NCBI GenBank assembly: GCA_964555935.1
Contig: CAZKUN010000012.1
Coordinates: 13,735-77,734 of the forward strand
Source: CAZKUN01 sp964555935
Lineage (GTDB): Bacteria; Armatimonadota; Zipacnadia; Zipacnadales; VGFC01
Direction of reading: 5' to 3'
DNA: 64,000 nucleotides
Each line of letters opens with the position of its first letter. The first letter of the stretch is position 1. The notes under the pieces were generated by a model. It searched no databases. It worked only from the letters and a program-made list of their open reading frames with translations, and had not been told where the DNA came from. Below are positions 25,390-36,703 of the stretch, one piece after another. Both the position numbers and the translations under genes were made by a program.

Positions 25390-26330
25390 GACGGGCTCTC
25401 CTGTTTGTCTTCAGGCCCTCGCGCGAGCGCTTCGGCTCGTGCGATCAGGGCGGGCAGGATGACCTCGGCCGTATCGCGCTCGCCCGGTAGCGGGCCGATC
25501 AACGACGCCAACATCGAGCGTCCCGGGGCAGCCAGCAAGTCGTATCCGCCGAGAGACGCGCGCAGTAGAGTGCTACCCGCGCGCGACGGTCCCGACAGCT
25601 TCTCCAGGTTTGCCATCATTTCCGGCAACGCGTTCGCCACTTCGTCGACGCTCAGCCCCTGCGCCTCGGTCGACGCGATGATGTCTCCGGACCGTGACAT
25701 GAGCAGCCCACCCTCGCACTTTGCCGCCTCGACCGCATACTCGATGAGCGCCTGATGATCTCGGGCGCGGAGCTTTCCAATTGCAGTCGCGTAAACCTCG
25801 AGATACGCTTCCCGAGCCACATCGTCCGCCAACTCGGCAGGGACGGGCTGGTTCTCTGCTTGATGCGCCAACCGCTCCCGGCGGGCAACCGATGGCCGAA
25901 CGGGCGCCGGGATCACTTCGACATCGCGTCCATGGATGAAGCTGGCCAGACCGATGCCGTACCCCACCTGCAGGACGCCAACCGGGAGCGAGGCGCCGCA
26001 CGCCGACCGGGCAACCTCCGACAACTCAGGGGCGACGCCCATCGCCGCCGACCTGATCGCCCCGACAGTCATCCCGAGTCCGGCGTGACACGCGACCATC
26101 GTACCTAACCACGCTCCAAACGATCCAGTCTGTCGTCCCTGCGAACCACGCCAGGCGAGCGCTGCGTAGAGCAGTACAGCCACGCCACCCAGCATTCCAG
26201 CACTTCCCGGCGAGAGCGAGGCGATTTCTCGAAGCACGAGCGAGAACTCAAGCCCCAACAGCAGCAGCGCCAGCGACAGGCAGATGCTCATGGCAACCAC
26301 AAGCCGCCGGCTGATCGGCTCGCCGGCCAT
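25386..26330 (-). CDS. Membrane protein with C-terminal roadblock-like domain
   Basis: The 314-aa product has about four hydrophobic segments in the first 150 residues (AMSICLSLALLLLGLEF, AGMLGGVAVLLYAALAW, LGTMVACHAGLGMTVGAI, LPVGVLQVGYGIGLASF). A cytoplasmic charged linker and a roadblock-like domain follow, from about residue 185 (ALIEYAVEAAKCEGGLLMSRSGDIIASTEAQGL ... LLRASLGGYDLLAAPG). This layout would tether a roadblock module to the membrane. It is 1 bp from the preceding 874-aa gene and overlaps the next roadblock gene by 4 bp. No exact family is recognised. Confidence 0.8.
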   Translation of the reverse strand: MAGEPISRRLVVAMSICLSLALLLLGLEFSLVLREIASLSPGSAGMLGGVAVLLYAALAWRGSQGRQTGSFGAWLGTMVACHAGLGMTVGAIRSAAMGVAPELSEVARSACGASLPVGVLQVGYGIGLASFIHGRDVEVIPAPVRPSVARRERLAHQAENQPVPAELADDVAREAYLEVYATAIGKLRARDHQALIEYAVEAAKCEGGLLMSRSGDIIASTEAQGLSVDEVANALPEMMANLEKLSGPSRAGSTLLRASLGGYDLLAAPGRSMLASLIGPLPGERDTAEVILPALIARAEALARGPEDKQESPS

Positions 26331-26331
26331 T

Positions 26332-28956
<2,625 letters not shown>

Positions 28957-28983
28957 TGTCGTTCCCCTCCGGATGACATGTCT

Positions 28984-29823
28984 TCAGATTGTAGCGAGCA
29001 GGTCCTTCGCCTCGTCGATCTGCAGATTTACCAGCCCCAAGCGCGCTTCGCGAGTCGCGGCGACAGCGAGCAACCCGGGACCACATGGCGCCAGCACGAA
29101 ACTGTGATGGGTGCCAAAGACGGTGGCAAGCTGCAGACTCCCCAGTTGCATTCTTACCACGTAAGTGCTTGCGAACTGCCATGTTTCGTGAATCACAACA
29201 GCTAAGGCATCGGCCGACTCGCCGGCCTCGCCGGCGGTGCCGATGGGGAAGCCGCTGGTATCCACCAACACCACAGCTCTGACCCCGTCTGTGCCGCCCA
29301 CAAGGCTCATAGCCCGATCAACCGCCGACTCCGTGCGACGGACTGGCTTTACGGCGACCTCCGGTGCGATCACCAGCGCTTGTGGCGGCGCGGGCTCCGG
29401 GGCGTCCCGTCCGGATGCCTGAGCCAACAGCTCGCGCGCATCCTGGTCCCCCGGCGCAAGGAAGAGCGCGTACTCGAGATGCTCCTTCGCATCGCTGGAT
29501 CTCCCCCGCTCGAGCAGGAGGCTGGCAAGGGCCACGCGGCCCACGCGGTTCTGCGGCTCTGCGGCGACGACGAGCTTCAACTCCGCCTCCGCCTGGTCGA
29601 GGTTGCCCTCAGACCGACAGACGTGCGCCATCGTTGCCCGGACGGGCGTGTATGTGGGGTACCGAGCGATGCCCTGCTCGCAGACAGAGCGGGCCTCGAC
29701 GAGGCGCCCCTGATTGCAGAGCAACTCCGCGAGCCTGGCGAATGCCACCGGATCGGCAGCCTCGCGCAGCTCCAATGTAAGCCTACGGATCTCGTCACCC
29801 TCGGACCGAGGTCGTCTGGGCAT
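28984..29823 (-). CDS. TPR protein with C-terminal roadblock-like domain
   Basis: The 279-aa product starts at ATG 29823, with GAGGTG 8 bases upstream; the frame is open to 29871. Residues about 20-135 hold three TPR units (FARLAELLCNQGRLVEARSVCEQGIARYP, MAHVCRSEGNLDQAEAELKLVVAAEP, LASLLLERGRSSDAKEHLEYALFLAP). After a Pro/Ala linker, a roadblock-like domain follows (VDRAMSLVGGTDGVRAVVLVDTSGFPIGTAGE ... STYVVRMQLGSLQLATVFG). It is the first gene of the 13-gene minus-strand operon running to pilQ. A role as scaffold for MglA/roadblock partners is inferred. Confidence 0.87.
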   Translation of the reverse strand: MPRRPRSEGDEIRRLTLELREAADPVAFARLAELLCNQGRLVEARSVCEQGIARYPTYTPVRATMAHVCRSEGNLDQAEAELKLVVAAEPQNRVGRVALASLLLERGRSSDAKEHLEYALFLAPGDQDARELLAQASGRDAPEPAPPQALVIAPEVAVKPVRRTESAVDRAMSLVGGTDGVRAVVLVDTSGFPIGTAGEAGESADALAVVIHETWQFASTYVVRMQLGSLQLATVFGTHHSFVLAPCGPGLLAVAATREARLGLVNLQIDEAKDLLATI

Positions 29824-30281
29824 ACTTCGTGCACCTCGCTCGCCTGCGCGAGTCTGGGTCACGCTCTGCAACGCATGTTCGCGAACAACGCTCTACAAAG
29901 AGACGCCGCGAATCGCCATTGCATTCTGTTGTCGTACGGCGGTCCAACCGGGCGGGGATGCGTCTAAGGGGTAGCTGCCAGAATCCTGATGGATGCGTCT
30001 CAGGGACTGGCTGAAGGTACCCGCCGCGGTCGTTGCTGTGATGTTGTAGTTTGTCGCGCGCTGTTAATGTTGCTGCGATTGAGTAGTGTATGTACCTTCG
30101 CGCAATTGGACATCTCGTGCGGAACTTACAGAGGCCCAATCTTGACGAGCATAGCATACGGTGGTAGGTTTGTAAAGCTTTGGCCCGTTAAATTGTGCAG
30201 ACGGGTACAGGGCAGGCCCGACGTCAATCGACGGGGAAATGACTTCAGTGTCTGATGAGGCAAACTTGGAGGTGTCTTTCG
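29824..30281. other. 458-bp divergent intergenic region, locally AT-richer
   Basis: This region separates the minus-strand roadblock/pil operon (start 29823) from the plus-strand GH172-type gene (start 30282). It must hold both promoters. The part from about 30030 to 30240 is clearly less GC-rich than its surroundings. Apart from one weak sigma-70-like box (30142-30170) I see no gene, RNA or repeat in it. Confidence 0.6.
30142..30170 (+). promoter_or_regulatory. Candidate sigma-70-like promoter for the GH172-type gene
   Basis: TTGACG (30142-30147) is followed by a 17-base spacer and TAGGTT (30165-30170). The -35 is 5 of 6 to consensus, the -10 only 3 of 6, so this is weak evidence. It lies 111 bp before the ATG at 30282. 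Confidence 0.3.
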
Positions 30282-32384
30282 ATGCCGAGCGCATTGCTCT
30301 TCGCCGGCCCATTCATGACCTGCTCGCTGGCCGCGGCCGCCCCCGTAACGACTGGCGATCTTCTCCGGGAGATGGTCGATCTGAGCGTGTTGGTCGAGTG
30401 CCCCGCACCGGGCTACAAGACGACGCAGTTCTCGTCTTACGATCGGCGGAGCGTGAAGCCGTATGCTCCGGGCTGGTACGAGAACAGTGACGGCTTCGGC
30501 AACGAGCCCATCCCGAACTTCGTTGAGGTGCTCGAGGAGCCGGACGAGGATGGCATCGGGCGCTACCTGATGGTCGACGTCGACGGGCCGGGCGCGATCG
30601 TGCGGTGTTGGACAGCCGCGATCAACGGCAACGTGAGGCTCTACCTCGATGGCAGCGACGAGCCCGTGTACGAGGGGAGCGCGGGCGCCTTTCTGGGGCG
30701 AACGTATTCTGAACTCGCGATGAAGTCGGGCGTGATCGACAAGCCGATCGGTGACGGATTCCGCCAAGCGGAATCGTGCTACTTCCCCATCCCGTTTGAG
30801 AAGGGCTGTCGGATCGAGTGGATCGGAGACGTGAAGAAGATTCACTTCTATCAGGTCGAAACGCGCCACTACGCCGAGGGCACGCCGGTCAAGACGTTTA
30901 CCCTCGATGACATGCGCGTGCATGCCGACGACATCGCGGAGACGTTAGCGGTGCTCCGCGAGCCGGACGCGAAGTTCGAACCGAGCGCCGCCGTCCGCGA
31001 AGAGGTCCAGGGCGACCAGACCGTTGTCCCGGGCGAGCGGAAGGAGCTGCTGAAAGTCGAGGGCGGCGGATCCATCGTCAGGCTGAGCGTGAAGCTCCAG
31101 GCTGACGACACCAAGCGCGCGTTGAGGGGAATCGTCTTGAGGGCATACTTCGACGGCGCGCCCCGTGCGCAGATCGAGGCTCCCATCGGCGATTTCTTCT
31201 GCAACGCGCCTCTGCCGAGCCCTCAGGACACGCTCCCGTTCACCGTCCGCCCCGATGGCACGATGGTCTGCCGTTTCCCCATGCCCTTCGCTGAGAACGC
31301 GGTCTTCGAACTCGCCAACCTCGGCGAGGTTGAGGGTCGAGTCATCGCGCGGGCTGAGGTTGCAGACTATGAGTGGAAAGACGGGGAGTCGCTGCACTTC
31401 TACGCGAAGTGGCGCGTCGACCACGGACTCGTCGCGGCAGGCGGCAACGATGCGTTTGATCTCCCCTACATCTGCGCGCGGGGCAAGGGCACCCTCGTTG
31501 GCGTGGCGTGCATGCTGATGAACCCGACGGGCGTGCCGACGAGCGGCGGCAACTGGTGGGGCGAGGGGGACGAGAAGATCTACGTTGATGACGACAAGTT
31601 CCCATCGCTGTTTGGGACGGGGTCTGAGGATTACTACAACTACGCGTGGAGCCGGCCCGGGTTATTCGACTTCGCTTACTGCGCGCAGCCGCTGACAACC
31701 GGCCCAGACAACCGCGGGTTCGTCACCAACAGCCGCTTCCATATCCTCGACCCGCTGCCGTTTGGGCAGAGCGTCGACTTCTACATGGAGCTATTTCACC
31801 ACACGCCGACGCCGGGCTTCAGCTACGGGCGGATCGCCTACTTCTACGCGGAGCCGTGGGTGCGTGACGACACCGTTCCTATCACGTCCGCCGACGTCAC
31901 GCAAGGGCTGAGTCTCCCCGCGAACTGGATTCCGGTCGCGGGCGGCGCGGCGCGCGGCGCGACGTTCTACCAGGCTGAGGACTGTTTGGTTGGTGATCCG
32001 GCGAGCGTCGAGATCGTGGAGGACGTGGAGTTGTGGTCCGCAGGTAAGTTGGTCCAATGGACGCCGGTCGCGGAGGGCGAAGAGATCAGTTTCGAGGTGG
32101 ACGTCGCCGAGGCCGGCCGGTACCAGGTGGCCACAACTTGCGCCGTGACGCCGACCAGCGGGCGCGTCTCGGCAGCCATCGACGGAGAAGCGATGACGCC
32201 GACTCACGATCTCTACGGTCCGCACCACGTCATGCTTCGCAACTTCTTCTTCAACGAGGGAGACGACCGCATCGTCGAACTCAAGCCGGGCAGGCACGTC
32301 GTGACCTTCACAGCGCGCGGCAAGAGCGAGGCCAGCGGCGGCACTGACCTCGGCATCGACTTCATCTGGTTGCTGAAGAGGTAG
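30282..32384 (+). CDS. Exported DUF2961 (GH172-type) glycosidase with C-terminal beta domain
   Basis: This is a secreted 700-aa protein. ATG 30282 has GGAGGTG 7 bases upstream and starts a signal peptide (MPSALLFAGPFMTCSLAAAAP). Residues about 25-370 carry the DUF2961 family core with its conserved YDRRS, GPGAIVRCW, GGNWWGEGDEKIYVD and GTGSEDYYNYAW segments. Members of glycoside hydrolase family 172 act on fructose dianhydrides or alpha-D-arabinofuranosides; which substrate applies here is unknown. The last 140 residues (YQAEDCLVG ... DLGIDFIWLLKR) form a separate beta domain resembling carbohydrate-binding modules. It stands alone, with AT-richer DNA on both sides. Confidence 0.88.
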   Translation: MPSALLFAGPFMTCSLAAAAPVTTGDLLREMVDLSVLVECPAPGYKTTQFSSYDRRSVKPYAPGWYENSDGFGNEPIPNFVEVLEEPDEDGIGRYLMVDVDGPGAIVRCWTAAINGNVRLYLDGSDEPVYEGSAGAFLGRTYSELAMKSGVIDKPIGDGFRQAESCYFPIPFEKGCRIEWIGDVKKIHFYQVETRHYAEGTPVKTFTLDDMRVHADDIAETLAVLREPDAKFEPSAAVREEVQGDQTVVPGERKELLKVEGGGSIVRLSVKLQADDTKRALRGIVLRAYFDGAPRAQIEAPIGDFFCNAPLPSPQDTLPFTVRPDGTMVCRFPMPFAENAVFELANLGEVEGRVIARAEVADYEWKDGESLHFYAKWRVDHGLVAAGGNDAFDLPYICARGKGTLVGVACMLMNPTGVPTSGGNWWGEGDEKIYVDDDKFPSLFGTGSEDYYNYAWSRPGLFDFAYCAQPLTTGPDNRGFVTNSRFHILDPLPFGQSVDFYMELFHHTPTPGFSYGRIAYFYAEPWVRDDTVPITSADVTQGLSLPANWIPVAGGAARGATFYQAEDCLVGDPASVEIVEDVELWSAGKLVQWTPVAEGEEISFEVDVAEAGRYQVATTCAVTPTSGRVSAAIDGEAMTPTHDLYGPHHVMLRNFFFNEGDDRIVELKPGRHVVTFTARGKSEASGGTDLGIDFIWLLKR

Positions 32385-32629
32385 GCCACACAGTCAGCGG
32401 CTTGAGCGGCCGGCACCCGCCATTCCGCCCCCACCGTCCCCCTGCCCGCCGCCTGGGAGCAGTTAACTCATCTATGGCCAGCGCCATCATTCAATGTCGG
32501 TTAACACGGCGATCAGCCTTGATACATTAAATAAACTCATTATCAGCAGAGGTATACATGTAGATGGCGGCGAATGAACGACATACTGGCGTCTAAATCG
32601 TCCTGTTCCGGGGAGGGGGAAGGTGAGAC
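32385..32629. other. AT-richer intergenic segment before the protease-nuclease gene
   Basis: These 245 bp fall from the surrounding high GC to a markedly AT-rich stretch around 32490-32600 (runs such as ACATTAAATAAACTCATTA). No gene or hairpin is evident. A promoter for the downstream gene probably lies here; no box is convincing enough to name. Confidence 0.5.
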
Positions 32630-33640
32630 ATGCCCAAGAAAGCCAAGCGCAAGAAATCGGCCAAGTCAGCCGCAAGTCCCAAGCAGCCCGAGATGCAGGA
32701 TCTGAGGGCATTCGTTCGTGCTCAAGGAACGACATTCCTGGAAGACGCTAACGTAACTTCGATCGGCATCGGTTTCAAGGATGATGGTGGTGTCCCGACT
32801 GACCAGCTATGCGTCCAGTTCACTGTGCGCGAGAAAGCGGACGGCGTGGCGCTGGAGGCGCTCGACACAGAACCGATACCTGAGACGGTGCGCGTCGGTG
32901 ACTTCGACGTGCCGACCGACGTGATTCAGCGCGACTACGAGGCGTCTTACGAACTCTTGGCCGCAGAGGAGAAGAGCGATCGCAAGCGCCGTCGCGCGGT
33001 TCTCACGCCGGGGATCAGCGTCAGCCACCCCGCAGGGACGGCCGGCACCCTTGGGGGCATTGTTTTTGATGCGAAGGATGGGGCAGCTTGCATGCTCAGT
33101 AACTGGCACGTTCTCCATACCGGCAAGGGTGAGATTGGCGACCAGGTTGTACAACCTGGGCCATATGATGACAACCGGACGGAGGTCAACGGCGCGGGTA
33201 CGCTTGTCCGGAGCCACCTGGGAGTGGCTGGTGACTGCGCGATCGCACGCATCGAGGAAAGAGGCATCGATCCAAGCGTGCTGGATCTAGACGCCCCCAT
33301 TGCACGACTCGCGCGAGCTGAGCTGGGCGATCGAGTAGTGAAGTCCGGTCGCACGACGGGCGTTACCTTCGGCATCGTGCGCCGTGTCGACACCTATGGT
33401 CAAGATCAGGTATGGCGGCGTTGGCGAAGAAATCATCGGGGGGTTCGAGATCGGTCCAGATCCCGATCACCCCGCCGCCGAGAACGAGATCAGTCGCGGA
33501 GGCGACTCCGGGGCGGCATGGCTGGTTTCCGATGGTGCGGGCTCTGCGACAGACATCATGGTAGGGCTGCACTTCGCGGGCGAGTCGACCGGCAACCCGG
33601 ACGAGCATGCACTGGCCTGCTATGCCCACGCGGTGTTTGA
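32630..33640 (+). CDS. Trypsin-like serine protease domain, N-terminal part of a frameshifted protease-nuclease fusion
   Basis: The start ATG 32630 follows GGAAGGTGAG. The product has a Lys-rich N-terminus (MPKKAKRKKSAKSA), an alpha/beta region (about 35-105) and a trypsin-like fold with catalytic His160 in SNWHVLH and Asp202 in GDCAIAR. The matching Ser motif GGDSGAAW is encoded in the +1 frame that begins before 33384. Coding potential here is meaningful only to about 33397; the Arg/Ser-rich tail to 33640 is read out of frame. Deleting one G of the pair at 33398-33399 (DTY then VKIRYGG) joins both halves into one protein of about 635 aa. Confidence 0.85.
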   Translation: MPKKAKRKKSAKSAASPKQPEMQDLRAFVRAQGTTFLEDANVTSIGIGFKDDGGVPTDQLCVQFTVREKADGVALEALDTEPIPETVRVGDFDVPTDVIQRDYEASYELLAAEEKSDRKRRRAVLTPGISVSHPAGTAGTLGGIVFDAKDGAACMLSNWHVLHTGKGEIGDQVVQPGPYDDNRTEVNGAGTLVRSHLGVAGDCAIARIEERGIDPSVLDLDAPIARLARAELGDRVVKSGRTTGVTFGIVRRVDTYGQDQVWRRWRRNHRGVRDRSRSRSPRRRERDQSRRRLRGGMAGFRWCGLCDRHHGRAALRGRVDRQPGRACTGLLCPRGV

Positions 33641-34538
33641 GAAGCTGGAGATATCACTGACCCCGCCGGCTGAGCCCCATGGGTCGGATGCCGCCGAGTA
33701 CCAACCAGTGGGATACGACCCGGAGTTCCTTGCCCGGCGGATCCGCGCGCCAAAGCTGCACGGAGCGGCCGCCACGGATGCCTATATGCTTGACGGCTCG
33801 CCACTGATCCACTACACGCACTTCTCGGTCTGCCTGAGCAAGAGCCGCAGGTTGGCTCATTTCGTCGCGTGGAACATCGACGGTGGATACATGAGGAGGC
33901 TCAGCCGCAAGGGGATCAGGTTCACTCACGATGGGCGCGTGGACCGAGACTGCCAGGTGGGCAACGAGGCGTATATTCACAACAAGCTTGACCGGGGGCA
34001 CATCGCGAGACGAGCCGACCTCTGCTGGGGACCACTCCCGGAGGCTCACCAGGCGAACGTGGATTCATTCTACTGGACGAACATCGTCCCGCAACACGAG
34101 GCGTTCAATCAATCCCACAAGCACGGACTGTGGGGGCGGCTCGAGAACGCGATTTTCGATGATGTCGACATCCAGGATCTCCGCACCTCGGTGATGGCCG
34201 GGCCCATTCTCACCGACCAGGATATTGAGTACCGAGGAATCACGGTTCCAGGCGCCTACTGGAAGGTCATCGCGTACGTCGACGAACAGGACGGTGAACT
34301 CAAGACGGCGGCATACATTCTCACCCAGGATGACCTCCTATATGACATTGAGGGCATCGATCTGGACCCGTTCCGACTGTGGCAGGTATCCCTTATGGAC
34401 CTGGAAAGCCGCGTTCCGGTGCGCTTCGGGGACTTGAAGGAAGATGACACGTTCGCCCCGGAGCAGCTCCCCGAGGCTTTTGATGTCTCGGGGCCAGTGC
34501 CTGAGGTGCGCGAGATCACATCAAGGGCCGACCTGTGA
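33384..34538 (+). CDS. End of trypsin-like domain plus DNA/RNA non-specific endonuclease (NUC1/EndoG) domain
   Basis: This is the downstream half of the fusion. Residues 40-43 are the protease nucleophile motif GDSG (Ser42). After a linker (about 90-140), a beta-beta-alpha-metal nuclease domain runs from about 145 to 350. It has the DRGH motif at 203-206 (catalytic His206), TNIVPQ, the metal-binding Asn in FNQ (242) and LEN with Glu254. These residues match the NUC1/EndoG/Serratia nuclease family, which cleaves DNA and RNA without sequence preference. The ATG/GTG at 33384 is not a natural start. The combination of protease and nuclease in one chain suggests a proteolysis-linked toxin or defence effector, but this is inference. 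Confidence 0.88.
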   Translation: MSTPMVKIRYGGVGEEIIGGFEIGPDPDHPAAENEISRGGDSGAAWLVSDGAGSATDIMVGLHFAGESTGNPDEHALACYAHAVFEKLEISLTPPAEPHGSDAAEYQPVGYDPEFLARRIRAPKLHGAAATDAYMLDGSPLIHYTHFSVCLSKSRRLAHFVAWNIDGGYMRRLSRKGIRFTHDGRVDRDCQVGNEAYIHNKLDRGHIARRADLCWGPLPEAHQANVDSFYWTNIVPQHEAFNQSHKHGLWGRLENAIFDDVDIQDLRTSVMAGPILTDQDIEYRGITVPGAYWKVIAYVDEQDGELKTAAYILTQDDLLYDIEGIDLDPFRLWQVSLMDLESRVPVRFGDLKEDDTFAPEQLPEAFDVSGPVPEVREITSRADL

Positions 34539-34556
34539 CCGGCGGCGGGGCGCCGG
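34539..34556. terminator. Small hairpin between convergent genes
   Basis: A 6-bp CCGGCG/CGCCGG stem with a 6-base loop lies between the stop of the nuclease gene and the stop of rfbB. There is no T tract, so it is only a possible bidirectional terminator. Confidence 0.35.
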
Positions 34557-34562
34557 AGGCTG

Positions 34563-35564
34563 CTAGGCCTTCGCGTCCCAGCCCCGGTCGGCGTACCACT
34601 TCTGGAGGAACTCCTCGCCGCGCTTGAGGCTGGTCTCAAGCCAATCGCGGTGGTCGGCGAACCAGCGGAACGTCGCGCGCATGCCCTCTTCCCACTCCAC
34701 CTCGGGCTCCCAGCCCAGGGCACGGAGCTTGTCGCCATTCAGCGAGTAGCGGATGTCGTGCCCCGGTCGATCCTTCACGTAACTGATCAGCGAGTCCGGC
34801 TTGCCCAACTCATCGAGCATCAGCCGGATCACTTCCATGTTCGGACGCTCGTTGCCGCCCGGCACGTTGTAGGCCTCGCCGGGCTCGCCCTTCTCAATGA
34901 GGAGTTCGATCGCGCGGCAGTTGTCGGCGACGTGCAGCCAGTCGCGGACCTGCATGCCATCTCCGTAGATCGGCAACGGCTCATCGCGCAGCGCGCGATA
35001 GCAGAATAGCGGGACGAGTTTCTCCGGGTACTGGCTCGGACCATAGTTGTTGGCAGCGCGATGGATGACCACGGGCATGTCGTATGTGGCGTGGTAGGCA
35101 TAACCCATCCGGTCGGCGCCGGCCTTGCTAGCAGAGTAGGGGTTACGCGGATTCAGGGGCGATGTCTCGACGAAGGCCTCGCCCGGCGCGTGACCGTAGA
35201 CCTCATCGGTGGAGATGAGGATGAACCGCCCAACACCTGCCTGGCGAGCGGCCTCAAGCATGTTGAACGTGCCCATCACGTTCGTGCGGACGGCGCCGCC
35301 GGGCCCATGGATCGAACGGTCGACATGGCTCTCCGCCGCGAAGTGAACAACCACATCGCGGCCTTCGACGGCCGCTGCCGCCGCTTCCGGATCGCAAATG
35401 TCGCCCTGGGTGAATTCCACGCGAGGGTCGTCGGGCAGGTTGTCCGCGCTGCCGGCATACGTCAGCGCGTCGAGCACGCGGACTGAGCAATCGCTGCTGT
35501 TGAGCATGTGCCTAACGAAGTTGGACCCGATGAAACCCGCCCCGCCCGTCACTAATAAATCCAC
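34563..35564 (-). CDS. rfbB: dTDP-glucose 4,6-dehydratase
   Basis: RfbB converts dTDP-glucose to dTDP-4-keto-6-deoxyglucose for surface-sugar synthesis. It is an extended short-chain dehydrogenase with the NAD motif TGGAGFIGSNF, HFAAESHVDRSI, ISTDEVYGH (catalytic Thr-Asp-Glu), YSASK (Tyr-x-x-x-Lys), RAANNYGPSQYPEKL and YGDGMQVRDWLHV. GTG 35564 is chosen because GGTGG precedes it and the product then begins like the family (DLLVTGGAGFIG); the open frame to 35630 is AT-rich and unlike the family. The 333 aa is normal. No other rhamnose genes (rfbA, rfbC, rfbD) are next to it. Confidence 0.96.
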   Translation of the reverse strand: MDLLVTGGAGFIGSNFVRHMLNSSDCSVRVLDALTYAGSADNLPDDPRVEFTQGDICDPEAAAAAVEGRDVVVHFAAESHVDRSIHGPGGAVRTNVMGTFNMLEAARQAGVGRFILISTDEVYGHAPGEAFVETSPLNPRNPYSASKAGADRMGYAYHATYDMPVVIHRAANNYGPSQYPEKLVPLFCYRALRDEPLPIYGDGMQVRDWLHVADNCRAIELLIEKGEPGEAYNVPGGNERPNMEVIRLMLDELGKPDSLISYVKDRPGHDIRYSLNGDKLRALGWEPEVEWEEGMRATFRWFADHRDWLETSLKRGEEFLQKWYADRGWDAKA

Positions 35565-35659
35565 GTTATCCACCTTATCAACATTATTATTCACATATCG
35601 GATTATAGCTGATACCGACTGCTTGCGCAATACTTGCTGGGGTCAACGTAGGGGCCGCG

Positions 35660-36688
35660 TCAAACGCCTTCCGAAAACGCGCGGGTCAGCTCATCTTGGT
35701 CAAAACGAGAGAGCGGCACCCAGCCCGCGGGAGAGTCGATGCGGACCACGCCTGGATGCTCCGTGGCGACGCCGATCTGGGTGCAGTCGATCCCCGCTTC
35801 GGCGCAGGCGTCGTAGGCTCCCAGCACATCGTCCGGCGCGACAGCGGCGAGCAGCGTCCCAGAGGCGATCAGACCGAGCGGGTCAAGCCCCAGCGCCGTG
35901 CAGAAGCGTTCCGAGTGCGGCAGGCGTTGGATCCTGTCTCCTTCGACGTCGATGCCGACGCCACCGGCCTCAGCCATCTCCCAGATCCCAGTTGCCAGCC
36001 CGCCCTCTGTCGGGTCGTGCATCGCGTGGACACAGACAGCCGAGGTCAGAGTTTGGGCATCTCGCACAACGCTAATCCCGGGGCTGAAGAGGTACTCGGC
36101 CGCTTCCGCGAGTTCAGCCTCCGAGCACCCACGGTCGGTCAGTCGGCCTGCCAGCTCGCGCGCGAGGATGCTGGCGCCCTCGACGGCGATGCCCTTCGTC
36201 ATCAGGATCGCATCGCCCGCGCAAATCCCGGTAGGCAAGACTAGTTGGTCGCGGTCAACCTCCCCGAGCATCTGCCCGGAGATGATCGGCCGATCGATCC
36301 CGAACGTCACCTCGGTGTGCCCGCCGATGAGCGACGCGCCAATCTCATCGCAGGCGTCGCGGATCTGCGCTAGGATGGTGGTGACGAGGTCGGGGGTCGT
36401 CGCGTTCTCCGGCAGGAGAACCGTGGCCAGAAACCACCGAGGTCGGGCGCCCGAGCAGGCTATATCGTTCGCGTTCACGTTGACCGCGTACCAGCCGACC
36501 TCATCGGTGGCGAAGGTGACCGGGTCGCTCTTGGCGACAAGGCAGCGATCGCCGAAGTCCAAGACGGCGACGTCGCAGCCGATACCAGGGCCGAGCAGAA
36601 CGCGTGGGTCGGTGATGTCGCGTGATCCGAGGAGAGCCGCGAGGAATTCGGGGTCGAGCTTGCCTACGGGAAGCGGGTCGGTCGACAT
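35660..36688 (-). CDS. AIR synthase-like (PurM/HypE superfamily) protein
   Basis: The 342-aa protein has the two-domain PurM/ThiL/HypE fold. It shows GIGCDVAVLDFGD and VNVNANDIACSGARPRWFLATVLLP near the N-terminus, IGGHTEVT in the middle, MTKGIAVEGASIL, and HDPTEGGLATGIWEMAEA plus GTLLAAV toward the end. These are the marks of 'AIR synthase-related' proteins similar to HypE, which activates a carbamoyl group for NiFe-hydrogenase. The HypE C-terminal Cys tail is absent, and no hydrogenase or other hyp gene is seen in the window, so the substrate is unknown. Confidence 0.88.
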   Translation of the reverse strand: MSTDPLPVGKLDPEFLAALLGSRDITDPRVLLGPGIGCDVAVLDFGDRCLVAKSDPVTFATDEVGWYAVNVNANDIACSGARPRWFLATVLLPENATTPDLVTTILAQIRDACDEIGASLIGGHTEVTFGIDRPIISGQMLGEVDRDQLVLPTGICAGDAILMTKGIAVEGASILARELAGRLTDRGCSEAELAEAAEYLFSPGISVVRDAQTLTSAVCVHAMHDPTEGGLATGIWEMAEAGGVGIDVEGDRIQRLPHSERFCTALGLDPLGLIASGTLLAAVAPDDVLGAYDACAEAGIDCTQIGVATEHPGVVRIDSPAGWVPLSRFDQDELTRAFSEGV

Positions 36689-36703
36689 GGTCGACGCTCC
36701 TGG

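Noticed and set aside
35565..35630. N-terminal extension of RfbB
   Set aside because: The AT-rich, Asn/Val/Asp-rich segment is unlike the family; GTG 35564 with a ribosome site fits better.
35660..36688. Calling the AIR-synthase-like gene hypE
   Set aside because: It lacks the C-terminal Cys motif and has no hydrogenase maturation neighbours.
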